Source of the DNA: Lysinibacillus fusiformis
GTDB taxonomy: Bacteria; Bacillota; Bacilli; Bacillales_A; Planococcaceae
DNA length: 64,000 nt
Assembly: GCA_030027265.1 (NCBI GenBank)
Contig: JASENG010000007.1
Coordinates: 1 to 64,000, forward strand
Direction of reading: 5' to 3'
The position numbers and the translations under genes are program-made. Shown here one piece after another: positions 59,936 through 64,000 of the stretch. Below the pieces are notes generated by a model. The model was not told the origin of the DNA. It did no database searches and saw only the letters and a list, made by a program, of their open reading frames with translations. Position 1 is the stretch's first letter. Every line of letters begins with the position of its first letter.

Positions 59936-60877
59936 ATGACAGCAATTTTAGGTCATCATCATATTTCCATGATTACAAAAAATGCGAAGAAAAATGATGA
60001 GTTTTATAGAGAAATACTAGGGTTACGCAGAGTGAAGAAGTCGGTCAATCAAGATGATCCATCCATGTATCATTTGTTTTTTGGTGACTTGGCAGGGAGT
60101 CCTGGAACAGGGTTGACCTTCTTTGAAATCCCGATGGCAGGTAGAACTCATCGAGGGACAAATGCAATTACTCAAATTGGACTTCTTGTGCCGTCTTTGG
60201 AGAGTTTGAAATTCTGGAAAAACCGTTTTGAAGAATTGAATGTAAAACACGGTGAGATTTTGCGTTACGCTAGCAGAGACGCACTATTCTTTGAGGACCC
60301 TGAAGGGCTTCGCATGATTTTGCTTAATAATAATGGTGAAGAAGTACCTGAATTCTGGGAAACGTGGGAGCGATCATCTGTTCCAAGCGATCACCAGATT
60401 CTAGGAATGGGTACCATAGAAATAACAGTAAAAAATACTAGTAAACTAGAGAAAACTTTAACTGAAATTTTCGGTTTTATCATAAAAGAACGTTCAAATG
60501 ACCAAATTCTCTTCCAAGCTATTGAAGGACAGGGCTTTGGAGAAATTCTTGTGAAGGAAATGGATGGCCCTAGCGAGAAGCCTGGCCGTGGAAGCATACA
60601 CCATCTAGCGTTACGCGCAAAAGATGATAAAGAATTGGCTTACTGGAATGAACAAGTAAAGCAGCGCGGATTCCATTCATCGGGTATTGTAGATCGCTTT
60701 TATTTTAAAAGCCTCTATTTCCGTGAATCCAATGGCATTCTTTTTGAAATAGCCACTGACGAACCAGGATTTACAGTAGATGCAGATATAGCCACTTTAG
60801 GTGAAAAATTAGATTTGCCGCCATTTTTAGAAGAACAAAGACAGGAAATCGAAAATAATTTAGAGCCGCTTGATTGA
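59936..60877 (+). CDS. Ring-cleaving dioxygenase (MhqO/MhqA-like)
   Basis: A 313-residue protein with two VOC domains (about 5-130 and 150-280). Metal-ligand candidates: HHHISMI at the start, SIHHLALRA in the second half and the Glu in GILFEIATDEPGF. Homologues MhqA, MhqE and MhqO cleave hydroquinone-type rings with Fe(II) and protect against quinones and diamide, under the repressor MhqR. The perfect MhqR-type operator at the promoter agrees. The mhqR gene is not in the window. Start: ATG 59936 with AGGGGGAAGG upstream; the frame is open 21 codons further. Terminator after. Confidence 0.9.
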   Translation: MTAILGHHHISMITKNAKKNDEFYREILGLRRVKKSVNQDDPSMYHLFFGDLAGSPGTGLTFFEIPMAGRTHRGTNAITQIGLLVPSLESLKFWKNRFEELNVKHGEILRYASRDALFFEDPEGLRMILLNNNGEEVPEFWETWERSSVPSDHQILGMGTIEITVKNTSKLEKTLTEIFGFIIKERSNDQILFQAIEGQGFGEILVKEMDGPSEKPGRGSIHHLALRAKDDKELAYWNEQVKQRGFHSSGIVDRFYFKSLYFRESNGILFEIATDEPGFTVDADIATLGEKLDLPPFLEEQRQEIENNLEPLD

Positions 60878-60884
60878 TAAGTAT

Positions 60885-60920
60885 AAAGCTGTGCCAAAGT
60901 GACTTTGGTGCAGCTTTTAT
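60885..60920 (+). terminator. Terminator of the dioxygenase gene
   Basis: AAAGCTGTGCCAAAG pairs with CTTTGGTGCAGCTTT (two G-U) around TGA, then TATTT. Confidence 0.8.
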
Positions 60921-61025
60921 TTAGTATGGGGAGTTTTTGGGGGGCAATTAGCAAACAAGAAACTTTCAAATGCCAAAAAAAATATTTTCAATAACAATTA
61001 ATGCAAGGGGGGATGAGAATTGGCA

Positions 61026-61660
61026 ATGATTTTGAAAGATACACAAACAAAAGAAGAGACTATTTTTAACTTTACTGGAAACAGGATAGAGAGGTTGATA
61101 TCATTGCTAGATATGATGAACCGTTAGTTGAAGTTTTGGGCTCGGTGTTAGATGACGAGGACGAGGAGTGTGAGGCACTTATTCAGTTATCGAAGGATCG
61201 ACTTAAGCGTTCGAAAATCGGAAGCACGCGAGATGTCAGTGATATACGGACAAGCAGTGAGATTTTTTTATCCATTGAAAATGAGATGATTGAAAGTGTT
61301 AAAAAAGGGATATCCAGCATTATGGGAATTCCTATGGAGCAATGGAGAGGATCTACATGTGCTGAACTATAAACCAGTTCAAGAATACAAATAATCTGTC
61401 GATTACTTTGCTTCAACAAGCAAAACGCTAGCAATAATCGGATCAGTACGCTTGTGTTGTATTTAAATAATGTGGATGAGGGAGGAGAACCTATTTCCAA
61501 AAACTGAATTTTTCTGTTTATCCGAAAAAGGGCATGGCAGTGTATTTTGAATACTTCTATAAAGATTCAATGTTAAACGAATTAACCTTGAACCGGGGGC
61601 ACATGTCGTTAAGGGAGAGAAGTGCATGCTACCCAATGGATGAGAAGAAAGCAAATAAAT
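61026..61660 (+). pseudogene. Decayed prolyl 4-hydroxylase (2-oxoglutarate/Fe(II) oxygenase) gene
   Basis: Reading across frames reconstructs a Bacillus P4H: MILKDTQTKEETIFNFTGN; then, one frame off, IIARYDEPLVEVLGSVL and KDRLKRSKIGSTRDVSDIRT, ending in ISSIMGIP and a stop at 61370; then PKLNFSVYPKKGMAVYFEYF and KDSMLNELTLNRG in another frame; then a frame change and VVKGEKC. At least four frameshifts are needed. The metal-ligand region around the missing HYDYF and the final KGEKWIATQW are damaged, so it cannot make an active enzyme. Confidence 0.8.
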
Positions 61661-61688
61661 TAAGTTGTGTTTACAAATAAATTATAAG

Positions 61689-61725
61689 GCTGATCAAGAG
61701 TACTCTATTCTTGGTCAGCTTTTTT
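61689..61725 (+). terminator. Terminator of the decayed P4H gene
   Basis: GCTGATCAAG pairs with CTTGGTCAGC (one G-U), followed by six T. It is still intact although the gene is not. Confidence 0.8.
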
Positions 61726-61801
61726 GTTTGTTGAGCGAGAGGCTAGCAATTTATAAGAACCATAATTTTTTTTAGTCATATTATACAAGGAGGAAATACG
61801 T

Positions 61802-62587
61802 GTGAATTTCAAACAGATTACTACATATTCGCTTAAACATATGAATTAGCTATTTAACCTTTCAAATATAAAAGAAGAAGGTGATCATATTCAGAACTCT
61901 AAGTATCTAGATTTCTTGTCTCAACTCGGTATTGAAGGTGCACATCCAGGGGGAATTAATCTTACAAAGAAAATATTCGAAAGGGAAAACGTTAACAAAA
62001 ATTCTCATATTCTAGATGTTGGCTGTGGCACTGGTCAAACAGTAGCCTATTTGGCTCGAAAATTTGGAGCACATGTAACTGGCATTGATATTAATTCAAT
62101 AATGGTCGAAAAGGCAAAAAAGAGAATGAAAGAAAAACGCATACAAGCAAATGTAATTCAATGCACAGTTGAAAAACTTCCTTTTCTTGATAATCAGTTT
62201 GATTTTGTTATATCTGAATCCGTTCTATCCTTTGTAGATACGTCAAGCGCACTAAATGAAATCTATAGAGTATTAAAAAGGGGAGGACGGTTAATAGCAA
62301 TTGAACTTACGATGAAACACCCACTAAGTGAAAAAGAGGAAGATGCAATCAAACAATTTTATGGATTTAATTCCCTTACCTTGAAAAAAGATTGGGAAGT
62401 GAGATTAAAACAAGCAGGCTTTGATCATATTCGTATAAAAAAAAATACATCCACCAACCCAACGCCGGTTTTCCATAACCCGGAAGGTATGGAACCTGAA
62501 CTTTATGAGATTTTGGAACAACATCTCGAATACTCCTTTAAGTATCAAGGGATATTGGAATATAGAATTTATTCATGTACAAAATAA
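61802..62587 (+). pseudogene. SAM-dependent methyltransferase gene with amber codon at position 16
   Basis: A perfect AAGGAGG lies eight bases before GTG 61802, which opens a frame MNFKQITTYSLKHMN, then TAG (61847-61849), then an uninterrupted 245 codons. The body is a class I methyltransferase: HILDVGCGTGQTVAYLA (motif I), GIDINSIMVEKAKKR (motif II), FDFVISESVLSFVDTSSALNEIYRVLKRGGRLIAIEL (motifs IV-VI). Translation could restart at an internal TTG (61916), which would drop about 22 residues of the N-terminal cap (LFNLSNIKEEGDHIQNSKYL); no good binding site is there. So it is either disabled, read through, or restarted. Substrate unknown. Confidence 0.65.
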
Positions 62588-62649
62588 TTTTGTTTTTTAT
62601 GGTAAAGAGGTAACCCATGAAATGATGAGTAAAGAAAGGATTGAAGAAA

Positions 62650-63246
62650 ATGAATTATCATTTCCCTTATGGTCACCCATATCAAAATCCTTACTATTAT
62701 AATAGATCAATGCCGATGAATCATTTTAGTAGGAATTATAATTGTTGCACTAATCCGAATGATTTGATTCAGGCTAATTACTTTGGTTCTCCTGAGTTCA
62801 ATAATAATAGGAGAGTATTAACGGATTACGGACCAAACCCATTTGTAATTAATATTAATGAAGCAACGAAACAGAATAATACGTATCGTACGGCTTTATG
62901 GACTGGAGGGCATTTACAGGCAACATTAATGAGCCTGAATCCAGGTGAAAATATCGGGTTAGAAATGCATCCGAATGTTGATCAGTTCTTGCGTATCGAA
63001 CAAGGGCAAGGCATAACTGAAATGGGGAAGGCTAGAAATCATTTAGACTTCAAAAGGGCTGTTTCTGATGATTCGGCAATCTTTATACCCGCAGGGACAT
63101 GGCATAACCTAACCAATACAGGAACTATACCGCTAAAACTTTACTCAATTTATGCGCCACCAAACCATCCGTTTAGAACGGTCCATCCTACTAAAGCTTT
63201 TGCAATGAAAGCAGAAAATGAAAATCATCACGGTAATGCTTATTAA
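62650..63246 (+). CDS. Cupin-domain protein
   Basis: A 198-residue protein with a 60-residue N-terminal part rich in Tyr, Asn, Pro and His (NYHFPYGHPYQNPYYYNRSMP), like some spore-surface proteins, and one cupin domain. Cupin motif 1 is PGENIGLEMHPNVDQFLRIEQGQG and motif 2 is AIFIPAGTWHNLTNTG, giving two His and a Glu-less metal site. Function unknown; related proteins are annotated only as cupins. Start: ATG 62650 with AAAGGA nine bases upstream; an in-frame TTG at 62641 directly follows the binding site. Terminator after. Confidence 0.85.
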   Translation: MNYHFPYGHPYQNPYYYNRSMPMNHFSRNYNCCTNPNDLIQANYFGSPEFNNNRRVLTDYGPNPFVININEATKQNNTYRTALWTGGHLQATLMSLNPGENIGLEMHPNVDQFLRIEQGQGITEMGKARNHLDFKRAVSDDSAIFIPAGTWHNLTNTGTIPLKLYSIYAPPNHPFRTVHPTKAFAMKAENENHHGNAY

Positions 63247-63309
63247 AAGTTAGAAGGAGAAACTAAGAATCTTAACTTTTTCAAGATAGTTAATAGAAAA
63301 TTATCTTTA

Positions 63310-63338
63310 GGTTTTGCCATTTTGGTAAAGCCTTTTGA
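63310..63338 (+). terminator. Terminator of the cupin gene
   Basis: GGTTTTGCC pairs with GGTAAAGCC (two G-U), followed by TTTT. Confidence 0.6.
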
Positions 63339-63551
63339 TCTATTCTAAATATAAAAAAACTTGAAACACATAGATATAGAGAATGAAAAATATAAAAACA
63401 AAAAAGAAAAGAGAAAAGGCTTTTCTAAAGAGCTACAAAGGGAGATTAACGATTCACTCTTATTTGAAATTGATAGGAATATTTTGATGTTTATACCTAA
63501 ATTCATACTTCGTATAATCAAGAATATTTGGTGAGTAGGGTAGGGGGAAAT
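63339..63551. other. AT-rich spacer
   Basis: No supported ORF; a 78-residue frame on the minus strand has no ribosome binding site and is of very biased composition. Confidence 0.45.
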
Positions 63552-63606
63552 ACAAATCAAAATTCGGTAACCTGAGTTCAATTCAACAAAGAATTCAAGT
63601 TACCGA
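63552..63606 (-). terminator. Terminator of the ABC ATPase gene
   Basis: On the minus strand TCGGTAAC pairs with GTTACCGA, with an inner GAATTC/GAACTC region, then ATTTTGATTT. It lies 26 bases after the stop codon. Confidence 0.65.
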
Positions 63607-63632
63607 TCATTTAAAAGTTCGGCTCTTATATA

Positions 63633-64000
63633 CTATTTTTCAAGTGTTAATACACCGTCTGCCATACGGTATACTTTATCACAGAACTCTAACATACGTT
63701 CATCATGGGTTACCATCACAGCTGCTTTGTTACGTTCTTTTACTTCTTTGCGAATTTGTTTTACCACTTCAAATGCACGATTTGAATCTAAGCTGGCAGT
63801 AGGTTCGTCGGCTAAAATGATATTTGAATTATTGACAAATGCACGTGCAATTGCAACACGTTGACGTTCACCACCAGATAATTCATCTGGGAACTTATTC
63901 AACTTTTCGCCTAATCCTAAATCTTTTAATAGCGTTTTTGCTAAATCAATATCTTTAGAAGTCACTTTGCCTTTCATTTTACAAACAAGGATAAGTTGAT
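63633..64000 (-). CDS. ABC transporter ATP-binding protein (C-terminal part, MacB/LolD type)
   Basis: Only the last 120 or so residues are in the window. The frame stays open to the right edge, so the ATG at 63977 is internal. Visible are the signature [15 protein letters not shown], Walker [14 protein letters not shown], the switch His in VMVTHDERM and the closing [15 protein letters not shown]. The [10 protein letters not shown] and VTHDxR pattern is typical of MacB/LolD/FtsE-like ATPases that work with FtsX-type permeases in lipoprotein or peptide export. The permease gene is not downstream (a terminator follows), so it must lie to the right. Confidence 0.88.
   Translation of the reverse strand, partial: QLILVCKMKGKVTSKDIDLAKTLLKDLGLGEKLNKFPDELSGGERQRVAIARAFVNNSNIILADEPTASLDSNRAFEVVKQIRKEVKERNKAAVMVTHDERMLEFCDKVYRMADGVLTLEK

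Noticed and set aside
63345-63581. A 78-residue minus-strand frame after the ABC ATPase gene
   Set aside because: Very Phe/Ser/Ile-rich from AT-rich DNA, no binding site, and it overlaps the terminator of the ATPase gene.

Overview
The window looks like chromosomal DNA from a spore-forming, low-GC member of the Bacillales, most probably a Planococcaceae such as Solibacillus or Lysinibacillus. Reasons: strong AGGAGG-type ribosome binding sites with frequent TTG and GTG starts, short hairpin-plus-T terminators after most genes, spore-linked genes (two CotF-type coat proteins, a CwlJ-type cortex hydrolase), an S-box riboswitch in front of metY, a HemAT globin sensor, a CcpA cre site, an MhqR-type operator and a Fur box. 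There is no prophage, plasmid backbone, rRNA, tRNA or intact insertion sequence. It is housekeeping and nutritional chromosome with several clusters of intergenic repeats.

Layout. 1-1.16 kb is gene-free apart from hairpins and one diverged copy of a 52-bp repeat. 1.2-3.7 kb holds an HD phosphohydrolase, a small membrane protein, a structured non-coding block, yjfB with a sigma-D promoter, and a Cu/Zn superoxide dismutase lipoprotein. 4.2-7.8 kb is a TAXI-type TRAP transporter (binding lipoprotein, DUF1850, fused permease). 8.2-13.0 kb has a deoxyribonucleotidase, a 48-residue acidic protein, an M20 hydrolase / enolase-superfamily / GNAT operon that resembles the N-succinyl route from D- to L-amino acids, and an HPP membrane protein. 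13.2-16.5 kb has coat genes and a large secreted protein of unknown function. 16.7-18.2 kb is an iron-linked patch: an FhuF-type reductase, DUF4395, then a Fur-controlled promoter with no ORF behind it but a C-rich hairpin RNA ending in a terminator, a candidate FsrA-like iron-sparing small RNA.

18.2-30.1 kb: a drug/metabolite exporter, pepT, YhhN, a two-domain membrane protein, an NfrA-type flavoreductase, plsY, S-box/metY, a Panacea-like protein behind a perfect consensus promoter, an ECF sigma/anti-sigma pair and hom. 30.1-32.4 kb: aldehyde dehydrogenase plus DUF779 under a cre site, and an excisionase-like DNA-binding protein. 32.8-42.4 kb: an EamA permease, a two-component system with an extra small membrane ORF between regulator and kinase, three tandem 52-bp repeats, a membrane metallophosphoesterase, uppP, a CwlJ-like hydrolase and HemAT.

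42.4-64 kb: an AIM24 protein; an aldehyde dehydrogenase and lysine 6-dehydrogenase pair for lysine breakdown; a beta-propeller protein; a PdaC-like deacetylase; a split ThrE exporter; a PAS-PAS-GGDEF-EAL protein; a heterodimeric ABC exporter; a tandem GNAT; a 21-bp repeat array; menA; a ring-cleaving dioxygenase under a perfect MhqR-type operator; a decayed prolyl 4-hydroxylase gene; a methyltransferase gene with an amber codon at position 16; a cupin; and the 3' part of an ABC ATPase gene that runs off the window.

The most interesting items are the Fur-controlled small RNA at 18.06-18.20 kb, the 47-residue membrane ORF between response regulator and kinase, the two loci of 21-bp repeats, the 52-bp repeat family, the structured block at 2.57-2.83 kb, and the degraded or interrupted genes at 61-62.6 kb. 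All calls rest on reading the sequence and family knowledge; no database search was run.
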